A DNA stretch of 36,771 nt, taken from positions 1-36,771 of IMG/VR virus record IMGVR_UViG_3300048839_000748. The stretch is one strand, 5' to 3'. Each line of letters starts with the position of its first letter. Position 1 is the stretch's first letter. The position numbers were made by a program, and so were the translations under genes. Below the pieces are notes generated by a model that saw only the letters and a program-made list of their open reading frames with translations, made no database searches and was not told where the DNA came from. The DNA comes from a virus. Of the stretch, positions 7,603-15,288 are shown one piece after another.

Positions 7603-7687
7603 TGCGGGCGACAGGGATCGAACCTGCACGAGCACGCTGCTCACCGGGTTACACACCCGGCGCGTCTCCCAATTCCGCCACACCCGC
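7603..7687 (-). tRNA. Class II tRNA-like gene, tRNA-Leu-type body with abnormal anticodon loop
   Basis: The minus strand folds as a full class II tRNA. The acceptor is GCGGGTG/CGCCCGC, the D-arm GCG/CGC with loop GAATTGGGAGA, the anticodon stem CCGGG/CCCGG, the long variable arm GAGCA/TGCTC, and the T-arm GCAGG/CCTGT with loop TTCGATC. The discriminator is A and there is no encoded CCA. The D-loop and discriminator look like tRNA-Leu. The 7-base anticodon loop is TGTGTAA, so position 33 is G instead of the near-universal U, and the nominal anticodon UGU would be Thr. It may be a decayed or functionally diverged tRNA carried by the mobile element. Confidence 0.7.
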
Positions 7688-7720
7688 ATTAGCAGACTGA
7701 ATGAGAGGCCGATCTTCAAA

Positions 7721-7769
7721 GGCTCCCCGGCCGACGCGCAGAATAGGTTCGTGCCGGGGAGCCTGTTTT
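7721..7769 (+). terminator. Strong stem-loop terminator inside the 653-bp element
   Basis: An 11-bp perfect stem (GGCTCCCCGGC at 7721-7731 with GCCGGGGAGCC at 7753-7763) is followed by TGTTTTA. It reads as a rho-independent terminator on the plus strand. On the minus strand the stem is followed by TTTG, which is weaker. Confidence 0.6.
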
Positions 7770-7774
7770 ACGGG

Positions 7775-7802
7775 TTGATTTTGGTGGGCCTCGGATTACA
7801 AT
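7775..7802 (+). promoter_or_regulatory. Sigma70-like promoter inside the 653-bp element
   Basis: TTGATT (7775-7780) and TACAAT (7797-7802) are separated by 16 bp, close to the consensus. Transcription would start near 7809 and run into the terminator at 7864-7901. Confidence 0.5.
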
Positions 7803-7808
7803 AGGAAA

Positions 7809-7901
7809 ACCTCGGCCGCCATGCCGCATCGCAACTGCTCCTGGTGACTGAGGCGTGAGACTTGGGGCTGCTGGTGCTAGTAACACCACCAGCCCCTTTT
7901 T
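7809..7901 (+). ncRNA. Possible ~93-nt small RNA
   Basis: A promoter-like sequence at 7775-7802 and a terminator at 7864-7901 delimit a short transcript without a sensible ORF. Within it CCTC near 7809 and GAGG near 7851 could pair. It matches no RNA family I can recognise: it lacks the SRP core GGAAGGAAGCA and lacks tmRNA features. The support is only the flanking signals. Confidence 0.3.
7864..7901 (+). terminator. Rho-independent terminator
   Basis: A 13-bp stem with one mismatch (7864-7876 with 7884-7896) and a 7-base loop is followed by TTTTT (7897-7901). It could reduce read-through from the terminase genes into the head operon. Confidence 0.75.
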
Positions 7902-8031
7902 ATTGCGCCATCTTTAACGGTTCATCTGTCATTTCTTTCCTTCGGTATTGCGCCGGGCGTCGGTCCTTTGCTTCACTGGTCACGATCAGGTCTCCGTGCG
8001 AGGCCATCTCGACAAGCACTCCCATTCAAGA

Positions 8032-8154
8032 TCGGGTGACTGGAAGGACGCGGTGAAGAAGTCGCTCCAGAAGAAGCGCCCGGCGGCTGGTTGCCGCCCG
8101 GGAGCAGCCCAAGAAGTCATGAAACTGACTCAGAATAACGTAAGGTGGATTTAG
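8032..8154 (+). pseudogene. Remnant of the short basic passenger ORF
   Basis: The frame reads GDWKDAVKKSLQKKRP near 8035-8085. This parallels VDWKAALKNALQKPKP in the 47-residue ORF at the right end of the large transposon, and the two nucleotide stretches are visibly similar. Upstream similarity is lost and the C-terminus is altered, so I treat it as a truncated or fused copy. It lies at the same place relative to the right inverted repeat in both elements. Confidence 0.5.
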
Positions 8155-8205
8155 CTCGCTGCTGGCTCGCTTCATCAAGCACGTTGCGTAAAGTACATAC
8201 TTCCG

Positions 8206-8213
8206 GGAGTAGT
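8206..8213. repeat. Right 8-bp target-site duplication (GGAGTAGT)
   Basis: Identical to 7545-7552; the pair brackets the 653-bp element. Confidence 0.9.
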
Positions 8214-8223
8214 TATAAAATCT
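8212..8223 (+). promoter_or_regulatory. Shared gap motif GTTATAAAATCT (copy 1)
   Basis: The 12-mer recurs exactly at 16881-16892. Both copies lie directly at the end of a gene and 58-78 nt before a structural module (portal/capsid here, tail tube there). A phage-specific late promoter or RNA-processing site is possible. The mobile element inserted immediately beside this copy and left it intact. Confidence 0.4.
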
Positions 8224-8280
8224 ATTACCTGCCCGACCATGTTCATTGATTTTTGTTCATTAAACAATGAATATTGAGGC

Positions 8281-8490
8281 GTGGCAGAAACTCCATCTGA
8301 AATCGAGACTGCGATTGAGGCCAACGCACAGGGGCCGGAGTCGGCGAGCGGTGACGCGGGAAGTATGCGTCAACACTCGCTCGCCGATCAGATTGCTGCG
8401 GATAAATACCTGGCGGCCAAAGCCGCGTCACGCATTCGGCGGCTGCCGTTTCGCGTGGTGGCGATCAATCCTGGGGGGATGACGCGATGA
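8281..8490 (+). CDS. Small head protein upstream of the portal (gpW-position, 69 aa)
   Basis: It lies between the terminase block and the portal gene, and its TGA overlaps the portal ATG. The C-terminal half, with SLADQIAADKYLAAKAASR and a final PGG segment, resembles short proteins that often precede lambda-type portal genes. The N-terminal half is acidic and low in complexity. GTG 8281 is the likely start, although the GAGG before it is very close; ATG 8365 is an alternative. A role at the head-tail joining region is inferred from position. Confidence 0.6.
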   Translation: MAETPSEIETAIEANAQGPESASGDAGSMRQHSLADQIAADKYLAAKAASRIRRLPFRVVAINPGGMTR

Positions 8491-9947
8491 CTGACGAAGA
8501 CATCGTGATTCTTCCTGGCGAATCGAAGCCGATCTCAAAGGCGAAAAGCCCCGCAAAACTTCGCGCGCGTTACGACGCGGCGCAGACGACCACGGAAAAC
8601 ACGGCTCATTGGTCCGCTGCCGATTATCTTTCGGCGCGATCGAGCAACACGCCGTCGATTCGTCGCACGCTTCGCGCGCGGAGCCGCTATGAGACCGCAA
8701 ACAATGGTTACGCGGCTGGCATCACAGAGACGCTGGCCAATTACGTGATCGGCACCGGCCCGCGACTTCAACTGCTGACGAAAGACCCGCAGATAAATCG
8801 CCGCGTTGAGCAGCTGTTTAGCCAGTGGTCGCGCCGCACGCATTACGCCCGCAAGCTGTGGGTGATGCGTTTTTCTTCCGCTGTTGACGGCGAGAGCTTC
8901 GGCGTTTTTTCGACGAATTACGCATCGCGTGATCCGGTGAAACTGGACCTGAAGGTGATTGAGGCCGACCGTGTTGCGGACCCTCGCGCGGTGTTCAATT
9001 CGCAGCAGCTGAACGACGGCATCTTTTACGACGATTTCGGAAATCCGACGGCGTACACGATTCTGCGGGAGCACCCAGGCGACCTCGGATTCTTGTCTGC
9101 GAATACGGAATACGACCTGGTGCGGGCTGAATTCGTGGTCCATCTTTTCAAGGCGCGTCGTCCTGAGCAGGTGCGCGGTGTTCCTGAGATGACGCCGACC
9201 ATGCAGTTGTTCGCCGATCTTCGCCGTTATTCCGCGTCGGTCTTGGCTGCTGCCGAGACTGCCGCGAATATTTCCGCCATTGGCCGCTCAATTGCCCCGC
9301 CGGACACGACCTCTGAGGGCGCGCCGGTTCCGTGGGAGGAAGTGGACATTCCGCGTCGGTCGATGCTGATGCTTCCCGACGGCTATGACATTACGCAGCT
9401 TCGCGCGGAGCAGCCGACGACGACCTATTCAATGTTCATTGAAGAAAAACTCGGTGAAGCCGGTCGCCCGTTCAGTATGCCGCTTAACATCGCAATGGCG
9501 AAATCGGCGGGATACAACTTTTCGTCGGCAAAACTTGATTTTGCCATGTTCGACAAGGCTATCGGAATCGACCAGTTCAGGGTCGAGGAGGACGTTTGCG
9601 AGCCGACGCTGGAGCAGTGGTTCAATGAGGCGCGGATGATCGCCGGATATCTGCCCGACGGCTTGGATTTTTCCGACGGGCTTCCGCCTCACGAGTGGTT
9701 CTGGGACGGTCAGGAGCAGCTTGATCCGCGAGAGAACGGTTCTCGCGCAACGGCGATTCAGTACGGCATCGACACTATCCCGCGAATCTTTGCGAAGAAA
9801 GGTCTCGATTACGAGGTCGAACAGTCAGCGATGGCCGCGTCGCTCGGCATGTCAGTCGAGGAATATCGCCGTCGTTTGGCGCAAAACATCTTCGCATCGC
9901 AACAGGTTGACGAAGTGACGACAGAGGAGGACGACGACGATGCCTAA
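8487..9947 (+). CDS. Portal protein (lambda type)
   Basis: Forms the dodecameric ring through which DNA enters and leaves the capsid and on which the terminase docks. The sequence matches lambda-family portals: an early ARYDAAQTT and HWSAADYLSARS region, a helical segment with NNGYAAGITETLANYVIGTGP, then IEADRV, IFYDDFGNPTAYTI, and the PEQVRGVPEMTPTM segment with later GYNFSSAKLDFAMFDKAI. The acidic C-terminus (EDDDDA) overlaps the capsid gene start. The 486-aa length is normal. Confidence 0.88.
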   Translation: MTDEDIVILPGESKPISKAKSPAKLRARYDAAQTTTENTAHWSAADYLSARSSNTPSIRRTLRARSRYETANNGYAAGITETLANYVIGTGPRLQLLTKDPQINRRVEQLFSQWSRRTHYARKLWVMRFSSAVDGESFGVFSTNYASRDPVKLDLKVIEADRVADPRAVFNSQQLNDGIFYDDFGNPTAYTILREHPGDLGFLSANTEYDLVRAEFVVHLFKARRPEQVRGVPEMTPTMQLFADLRRYSASVLAAAETAANISAIGRSIAPPDTTSEGAPVPWEEVDIPRRSMLMLPDGYDITQLRAEQPTTTYSMFIEEKLGEAGRPFSMPLNIAMAKSAGYNFSSAKLDFAMFDKAIGIDQFRVEEDVCEPTLEQWFNEARMIAGYLPDGLDFSDGLPPHEWFWDGQEQLDPRENGSRATAIQYGIDTIPRIFAKKGLDYEVEQSAMAASLGMSVEEYRRRLAQNIFASQQVDEVTTEEDDDDA

Positions 9948-12000
9948 GACGCTGTACCTCAAGAACGACTCCGAAGGCGCGGTGACGTTGAACGCTGCGG
10001 CTGAAGCGGACGGCGAGAAGCTGCCGACGTTTTCGATGGTCGCCTATACCGGCGGTGCGATGCGGCTTGGCTGGCCGTCGCTTCCCGTGGTGGTCGATCT
10101 GGCGGGGATGACATTCACGAGCAAGTCGCGTCCGATCTTCCGCGACCACGACTCATCGCAGATCGTTGGGCACACGACCAGCATCGAGATCACCGGCAAT
10201 TCGATTGTCGTCAAAGGGATTGTCTCCGGCGGAAACGAGGCCGCGAACGAAGTCTTAACTTCTGCTGGCAACGGATTCCCGTGGCAGGCTTCAATCGGTG
10301 CGGAGCCGACGACTCCGCTGACGCTGATCGCCAAGGACGAGAAGACGACTGTAAACGGAACAGATTTTGTCGGCCCGATTTACGTGGCCAAGAAAACGGT
10401 GTTGAAGGAAATCAGCTTTGTCGCGCTTGGTGCGGACGACAACACAACGGCAAGAGTTGCGGCGACAGCCGCTTCTCAAAACACGAGGAGCATTTCGATG
10501 AATTTCGCAGAATGGTTGAAGGCGAAGGGTTTCGATCCTGAGACGCTGACTGATGGTCAGCGAGCGAGCTTGGAGGCGATGTACGAGAAGGAGAACGGCG
10601 ACAACGCGACGGATTCTGACATTGAATCCGTGATCGCACCCGCCAAACAGCGTGACGAGCGGCGAAAGAAAATCGTCGCCATCACCCGCTCGCTTCTCGA
10701 AGACTACCCTGAGCACATTCAGGTGATCGAGGCCCTCGGTCGCCAGGCTCAGCAGGGTGAGTGCTGGGAGGCTGATCGGTTCGAGCTTGCGGCTCGTCGC
10801 GCGATCCGTCCTGAAGTGAACGCGCGTTCTCGCTCGCGTGAGGACGACGGCGTAACCGAAACGGTGATCGAAGCGGCGGTCTGCATGGCCGGCGGTCTGA
10901 GCGGGATCGGCAAGCAATTCAGCGACCAGACGCTTGAGGCCGCGTCAAAGCGGTGGCGTCACGGGCTGGGACTTGGCGAGCTTTTCTCGCTTTTCGCCCG
11001 CCGAAACGGCCATGACGTTCTCGGCACACGGAACGTCGCATCACTGCTTCGCGCCGCGTTTGCGGAGCCTAAGCAGCCGGTGCTGACCGCTGCGGTGAGC
11101 ACGCTGAGTCTGCCGGGGATTCTCGGCAACGTGGCCAACAAGTTCCTTCGCGCCGGATTCGACGCGGTGGAATCGTCGTGGCGTCAGATTGCCGCGATCC
11201 GTGCGGTGCGAGATTTCCGCGCCGTGTCGAGCTACGCGCTGACCGGCGACTTCAAATATCAGCAGGTCGCGCCCGGCGGTGAGCTTAAGCACGCCGACGT
11301 CGGCGAGGAATCGTACAGCAATCAGGTGAACACTTACGGTCGGATGTTCGGTATCGACCGGCAGGCGATCATCAACGATGACCTCGGTGCGTTGACGGAC
11401 GTTCCGCGAAAACTCGGTCGTGGCAGTGCGTTGAGCCTCAACGAGTTGTTCTGGACGAAGTTCCTCGACAACGCATCGTTCTTCACCTCTGGCCGAAACA
11501 ACTATCTGTCCGGCGTGACGGTCGGGACCAACGATTCGCGGCTGAATCTTGAGGGGTTGACTCGTGCGGAGAATGCGTTCTTCGCGCAGACTGATCCTGA
11601 CGGCAATCCACTCGGATCGCAGCCGAAGATTCTTCTGGTGCCGGTGTCGCTCGGATCGACTGCGGCTCAACTGATGAGCAGCATGGAAATCCGCGACACC
11701 ACGTCGAGCACCAAGTACGGCGTGGCCAATCCGTTCGCTGGCAAGTTCACCGTGGTTAGATCCGCGTACCTCAACAGCTCCACGATCAGCGGCGCAAGTG
11801 CTGCGGCGTGGTATCTGCTGGCCGACCCGATTGACGTTCCGGTGATCGAGGTCGCGTTCCTCAACGGACAGGACTACCCGACGGTCGAAAGCGGCGAGGC
11901 CGACTTCAGCACGCTGGGCATCCAGTTCCGCGGCTATCACGATGTCGGCGTCGAGAAACAGGAATACCGAGGCGGCGTCAAGAGCAAGGGCGAAGCCTAA
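9940..12000 (+). CDS. Prohead protease fused to major capsid protein (Mu gpT-like)
   Basis: The first ~180 residues are a prohead (U35-like) serine protease. His70 lies in RDHDSS, and Ser118 in WQASIGAEP is the likely nucleophile. A charged helical region (about 187-310) looks like a scaffold or delta domain. The remainder is a gpT-like/HK97-fold capsid subunit ending in FLNGQDYPTVESGEADF and FRGYHDVGVEKQEYRGG. GAGGAGG (9924-9930) is the ribosome site. An internal ATG at 10498 (Met187) has its own GAGGAG 7 nt upstream, which could yield a separate scaffold-capsid product. A fused arrangement is known in phages; cleavage would separate the parts during maturation. Confidence 0.85.
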   Translation: MPKTLYLKNDSEGAVTLNAAAEADGEKLPTFSMVAYTGGAMRLGWPSLPVVVDLAGMTFTSKSRPIFRDHDSSQIVGHTTSIEITGNSIVVKGIVSGGNEAANEVLTSAGNGFPWQASIGAEPTTPLTLIAKDEKTTVNGTDFVGPIYVAKKTVLKEISFVALGADDNTTARVAATAASQNTRSISMNFAEWLKAKGFDPETLTDGQRASLEAMYEKENGDNATDSDIESVIAPAKQRDERRKKIVAITRSLLEDYPEHIQVIEALGRQAQQGECWEADRFELAARRAIRPEVNARSRSREDDGVTETVIEAAVCMAGGLSGIGKQFSDQTLEAASKRWRHGLGLGELFSLFARRNGHDVLGTRNVASLLRAAFAEPKQPVLTAAVSTLSLPGILGNVANKFLRAGFDAVESSWRQIAAIRAVRDFRAVSSYALTGDFKYQQVAPGGELKHADVGEESYSNQVNTYGRMFGIDRQAIINDDLGALTDVPRKLGRGSALSLNELFWTKFLDNASFFTSGRNNYLSGVTVGTNDSRLNLEGLTRAENAFFAQTDPDGNPLGSQPKILLVPVSLGSTAAQLMSSMEIRDTTSSTKYGVANPFAGKFTVVRSAYLNSSTISGASAAAWYLLADPIDVPVIEVAFLNGQDYPTVESGEADFSTLGIQFRGYHDVGVEKQEYRGGVKSKGEA

Positions 12001-12030
12001 TTTCAACCAATCCAACAAGGAGACACAGCA

Positions 12031-12393
12031 ATGGCAGTAACGTATGCACTTTTCCGAAGCGGCTCGCCGGTGATGGCCGACTACACGCCGGGTTCGGCGG
12101 TGACGGCTGGCGACGTGGTGATCGTGTCCGATCTGGCGTTGATCGCGCATCTGGACATTGCGGCCAACGCTCTTGGCTCGCTGGCCACCGGCGGCGGCAT
12201 CTATTCGATGCCCAAGGCGTCCGGGTCTATCACTGGCGGCGTGCGACTGTTCTGGGACGCGACGAATCACGTCGTCACCACGGCTCGCGGCACGAACAAG
12301 ATCATTGGCTTTGCCGGCCCGGACGGGGCGGCAAGTGCTGATACGACCGTGCTCGTCATTCATGACCCAGGCATGGACACCGCCGGAACCTGA
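12031..12393 (+). CDS. Capsid decoration protein (DUF2190-like)
   Basis: A 120-residue protein directly after the capsid gene with AAGGAG 8 nt before ATG. The pattern PGSAVTAGDVV, then HLDIAANALGSLATGGG, then a strand ending VRLFWDATNHVVTT matches small head-decoration or cement proteins of the DUF2190 type, which bind the mature shell and stabilise it. Confidence 0.8.
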   Translation: MAVTYALFRSGSPVMADYTPGSAVTAGDVVIVSDLALIAHLDIAANALGSLATGGGIYSMPKASGSITGGVRLFWDATNHVVTTARGTNKIIGFAGPDGAASADTTVLVIHDPGMDTAGT

Positions 12394-12396
12394 CGC

Positions 12397-12774
12397 ATGT
12401 CTGACATGCTCGGCGATGCTCTGGCGTGGCTTGGCGGAAAGCGCCATGACTACATGAGCGTTTCAGTCACCTACCGACGCGGATACCAGTCCGCGTCGGT
12501 TTTTGCTACACGTGGTCGCACGGCGATTGACGTTGGCGAAGTGGAGGGCATGAAGTCCAGAGCGTTCGAGACTGATTTTATTTTTCGCGCTTCCGACTTG
12601 GTTTTCGATGGCTCACGGTTCGATCCGCAGCGTGGTGATAGGATCATCGAGGGCGACAACACCTTCGAGGTGATGCCGATCAACGATGAACTGTGGCGGT
12701 GGTGCGATCCGCAGCAGGTCGATATCAGGGTGCACGTGAAGCTGGTGGACGACGACAATGACTCCTCTTACTGA
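12397..12774 (+). CDS. Head-tail connector/head completion protein (125 aa)
   Basis: Placed fourth after the portal, where head-closure proteins are found. It is beta-rich, with SVTYRRGYQSASVFATRG, then RAFETDFIFRASDLVFDG and a PQRGDRI turn, similar to small connector barrels. The start lies 3 nt after the decoration gene and has no clear ribosome site. It overlaps the next gene by 17 nt. Confidence 0.65.
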   Translation: MSDMLGDALAWLGGKRHDYMSVSVTYRRGYQSASVFATRGRTAIDVGEVEGMKSRAFETDFIFRASDLVFDGSRFDPQRGDRIIEGDNTFEVMPINDELWRWCDPQQVDIRVHVKLVDDDNDSSY

Positions 12775-13207
12775 AGCTGCCGACGCCGTGACGAGTGCGA
12801 TCAACGCGCAGAATTGGGGATCGCATGTTTTCACGGCGCGTCGCAAGTGGCTTCCGGTCTGGATTCTCAAAGACATAAAAAATGTTCAAGTGATCGTTGC
12901 TCCGGTCAGTGATAGTACGATCAGAGAGACTCGCCACACGCACACGCACAACATCAGGGTTGACATTGGCGTGCTCAGGAAGTTGAGTCGAGCCGACCTT
13001 GAGACTGAGGAGATTGACCCGCTGGCGGACCTTGCCGATTCGATTGCCGAATACTTTCGCACCGGCGGTGACGGCGGACGCTCGCCGCGAGTCGGCTCGT
13101 TCGCCGTGGTGTCGGTGTTGCATGATCCGATTGTGGCCAGAGAGCATCTTGACAGTCATTCACAGTTTACGAGCGTGATTCAACTGTCGCTCACGAAGGT
13201 TTCGTAA
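12758..13207 (+). CDS. Tail completion/terminator-like protein (149 aa)
   Basis: It follows the connector and precedes the neck protein in the usual siphovirus order. An N-terminal helix (LTEAADAVTSAINAQ) leads into mixed alpha/beta sequence with a VDIGVLRKLS strand-helix, typical of tail-terminator (gpU-like) folds. The assignment rests on order and general shape. The TAATG junction links it to the next gene. Confidence 0.6.
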   Translation: MTPLTEAADAVTSAINAQNWGSHVFTARRKWLPVWILKDIKNVQVIVAPVSDSTIRETRHTHTHNIRVDIGVLRKLSRADLETEEIDPLADLADSIAEYFRTGGDGGRSPRVGSFAVVSVLHDPIVAREHLDSHSQFTSVIQLSLTKVS

Positions 13208-13650
13208 TGGTCGGGTTCAGCCTGAAACTCAAAAACTTCAAGGATGCGTTTTTCGACCGGCAGGCGGTGGTAAGCGCGATAGACAAGGTTTCGATTCGCG
13301 TACTGTCGAGGTTCGGAGCTTTCGTTCGTCGGTCGGCGAAGGGTCGTATCCGGCGTCGCAAAAACCCTTCGCTCCCCGGCCAGAGTCCGAGTTCTCATTC
13401 GGGTCTGCTGCGGGACAACATTTATTTTGCGATGGACCTGGGCAATCGTTCCGTGGTGATCGGACCCGCGAAACTTGGCGGCGGTACCGACGCTCCGCAC
13501 GTCCTGGAGTACGGCGGTGATACGGTGATTTCCGGCGGTCGTTCGAGAGGAAAGCGAATTCACATCGAGGCGAGGCCTTACATGCAGCCCGCCTTCGAGG
13601 AGAATCTGTCGAAACTTCCCGATATCTGGCGTGAAGCTGTAATACGGTGA
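13207..13650 (+). CDS. Neck/tail-completion protein (HK97 gp10-like)
   Basis: The central segment with SLPGQSPSSHSGLLRDNIYF, and VVIGPAKL with HVLEYGG, is characteristic of phage neck or minor tail proteins in which a Pro-Gly loop precedes a Ser-rich turn. The basic N-terminus is followed by a long helix. The C-terminal RPYMQPAFEENL is also typical. It is the last connector gene before the inserted sugar-modification cassette. Confidence 0.7.
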   Translation: MVGFSLKLKNFKDAFFDRQAVVSAIDKVSIRVLSRFGAFVRRSAKGRIRRRKNPSLPGQSPSSHSGLLRDNIYFAMDLGNRSVVIGPAKLGGGTDAPHVLEYGGDTVISGGRSRGKRIHIEARPYMQPAFEENLSKLPDIWREAVIR

Positions 13651-14426
13651 GTGTCCATCATTCCATCATCATCGCGCATCGCGCGAGACAGGTGTACTTA
13701 AGCGCGTGCCTGAGGTCCATCGCGTGGTCGGCTGCGGTTTGCTCGATTGACGATTTCGAGGTGATCGTATGCAACGGGGGGCGCGACGTGTCGGCAGTCG
13801 ATGCGAAGTGGTGCAAGGTCGTTTACGACGACTCGCCCATGCCGATCTTCAATAAGTCTCGGCTTCTCAATCGCGGCATAGACGAGGCGCGAGGCGAAGT
13901 GCTGACATTTCTGGACGCCGACGCGATTGTCGGGCCAAGATGGATTTTAGGCGCGGTCAACGCTGACTGGAGCGAGATTCACCGACTGTGCTACCGTGTC
14001 CGGTACGTTTCGGAGGCGGAAAGCCGCGACTACCTTGCTGGTCGCAGCGACCTAGATTTTGCGATGTATGACGACTACCAGCTGGCTTATGAAGCGTATG
14101 GCACGCCAAACCAAGGGCGAGGCGGTACAGGGCAGCCGTGGGGCAATTCGCAATTCAGCATTCATCGTGATCGGCTTGGCGATTTCCGCTATGACGAAAA
14201 GTATATTGGCAGAGGATTCGAGGACCTTGACATTCTGAATCGGATGGCGAGATTGTGGGGGAAGGACTATCGCGCAAGAATCACGACGCGAGGCGTTGAG
14301 TCTATGTACCACCTCAAGCATGGATACGCGACCGACTGGCGGAACGGCGGGTGCTCATCGGCCAACGCGAGAAGATTTATCGGGGTTGCGGTAAGTCACC
14401 ATGAAAACGCCGACCGAAAAAAGTAA
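13647..14426 (+). CDS. GT-A glycosyltransferase (family 2-like)
   Basis: Transfers a sugar from a nucleotide-sugar donor. The N-terminal strand SIIIAHRARQVYLSACLRSI and the metal-binding FLDADA (Asp90, Asp92) are GT-A hallmarks. A later RGFEDLDILNRM is the acceptor-side motif of the galactosyltransferase-like C-terminal domain. The start is GTG 13647, in a GTGA overlap with the neck gene. Acceptor and sugar are unknown. Its place within the structural operon suggests that virion proteins or phage-made glycans are modified late in infection. Confidence 0.82.
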   Translation: MSVHHSIIIAHRARQVYLSACLRSIAWSAAVCSIDDFEVIVCNGGRDVSAVDAKWCKVVYDDSPMPIFNKSRLLNRGIDEARGEVLTFLDADAIVGPRWILGAVNADWSEIHRLCYRVRYVSEAESRDYLAGRSDLDFAMYDDYQLAYEAYGTPNQGRGGTGQPWGNSQFSIHRDRLGDFRYDEKYIGRGFEDLDILNRMARLWGKDYRARITTRGVESMYHLKHGYATDWRNGGCSSANARRFIGVAVSHHENADRKK

Positions 14427-15288
14427 CGACACGATTCAGATTATCGTGACGCGGACCTGCGATCTGTTCTACTGCTCGAACTGCACGCAACTGCTGCCGT
14501 TTCGATCTGACACAACTCACATGTCGCCGGACGTTTTCCGTCGCGCGTTGCGGTCTCTGGACGGATGGCCTGGCGTGCGAGGGATGTTCGGCGGGAATCC
14601 ATGCACGCACCCGCAATTCGAGGAGCTTTGCCGGATCATGGTCGAGGAGGTGCCCGACCAGCGGCAGCGGGGAATCTGGACCAACAACTTTTTGTCTCAC
14701 GGCCAAGTCGTGAGAGACACATTTTACCCGCACGGAAGATTCAACCTGAACGCACACGCCAACCCTGACATTGCCGCAGAGATGGAGCGGTGGACGCCTG
14801 GGAAGGTAATACGCACGAGCGCGAACCGCGCAAGCTGGCACTCGCCTGTATTGATCGGCTATCGAGATGTCGGCATCAGCGACGAAGATTGGCCCGCGAT
14901 CCGCGAAGAGTGCGACATTAATCGGCGATGGAGTGCGGCGATTCGAGAACACGACGGCGAGCCGATGGCTTATTTTTGCGAGGTCGCGGCGGCAATGGAT
15001 GGCGTGACCGGCGAGAACCACGGAATCCCTGCGGTGCCCGGCTGGTGGCGATGGGGAATCGAGCGGTTCGACGAGCAGGTGGAGAAGTGCTGCGGCAAGT
15101 GCGGGATTCCGTTGAGAGGTCGCGGCCATCTCGACGTTGACAAAACTTATGACTTCAGCAAAACGCACGAACAGATTGTTTCCGTGACGATTAAACGTCG
15201 TCCTCATCTGTCGGCTGTCAAGCATGACTCACCGCCGGACTCGACTCCGATGGCGACGGATTACCAAAAGTTGTGGACCAAAACATGA
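14401..15288 (+). CDS. Radical-SAM-like protein with CX4CX2C motif
   Basis: The N-terminal TRTCDLFYCSNC gives Cys20, Cys25 and Cys28, a CX4CX2C spacing rather than the standard CX3CX2C. It is followed by MFGGNPCTHPQFEEL, which matches the GGEP-HP motif of radical SAM barrels, and by WTNNFLSHG at the next strand. The C-terminal CCGKCGIP is reminiscent of the auxiliary Fe-S site of SPASM/twitch proteins. It overlaps the glycosyltransferases on both sides (ATGA at the end). A sugar or peptide modification acting with them is inferred; the reaction is unknown. The altered Cys spacing could also mean a non-catalytic or divergent cluster. Confidence 0.7.
   Translation: MKTPTEKSNDTIQIIVTRTCDLFYCSNCTQLLPFRSDTTHMSPDVFRRALRSLDGWPGVRGMFGGNPCTHPQFEELCRIMVEEVPDQRQRGIWTNNFLSHGQVVRDTFYPHGRFNLNAHANPDIAAEMERWTPGKVIRTSANRASWHSPVLIGYRDVGISDEDWPAIREECDINRRWSAAIREHDGEPMAYFCEVAAAMDGVTGENHGIPAVPGWWRWGIERFDEQVEKCCGKCGIPLRGRGHLDVDKTYDFSKTHEQIVSVTIKRRPHLSAVKHDSPPDSTPMATDYQKLWTKT

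Larger units (their letters stand above)
7553..8205. mobile_element. 653-bp non-autonomous (MITE-like) element of the IS1595-type family in this genome
   Basis: The ends are perfect 13-bp inverted repeats CGGAAGTATGTAC (7553-7565 and 8193-8205), flanked by an exact 8-bp duplication. The same end sequence bounds the 2,601-bp IS1595-family element at 27183-29783, which encodes a transposase that could move this one in trans. The element has no transposase. It holds a tRNA-like gene on the minus strand, a promoter-terminator unit on the plus strand, and a remnant of the short passenger ORF found at the right end of the large element. It therefore looks like an internal-deletion derivative of a relative that picked up chromosomal DNA, rather than a copy of the large element itself. 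Confidence 0.85.

Noticed and set aside
7809-7901. SRP RNA, 6S RNA or tmRNA in the small element
   Set aside because: None of the conserved core sequences are present; only promoter and terminator signals support a transcript.
11041-12447. A 468-codon open frame on the minus strand
   Set aside because: It lies opposite the capsid and decoration genes, is Arg/His-rich with no domain, and results from the G/C codon bias of the plus-strand genes.
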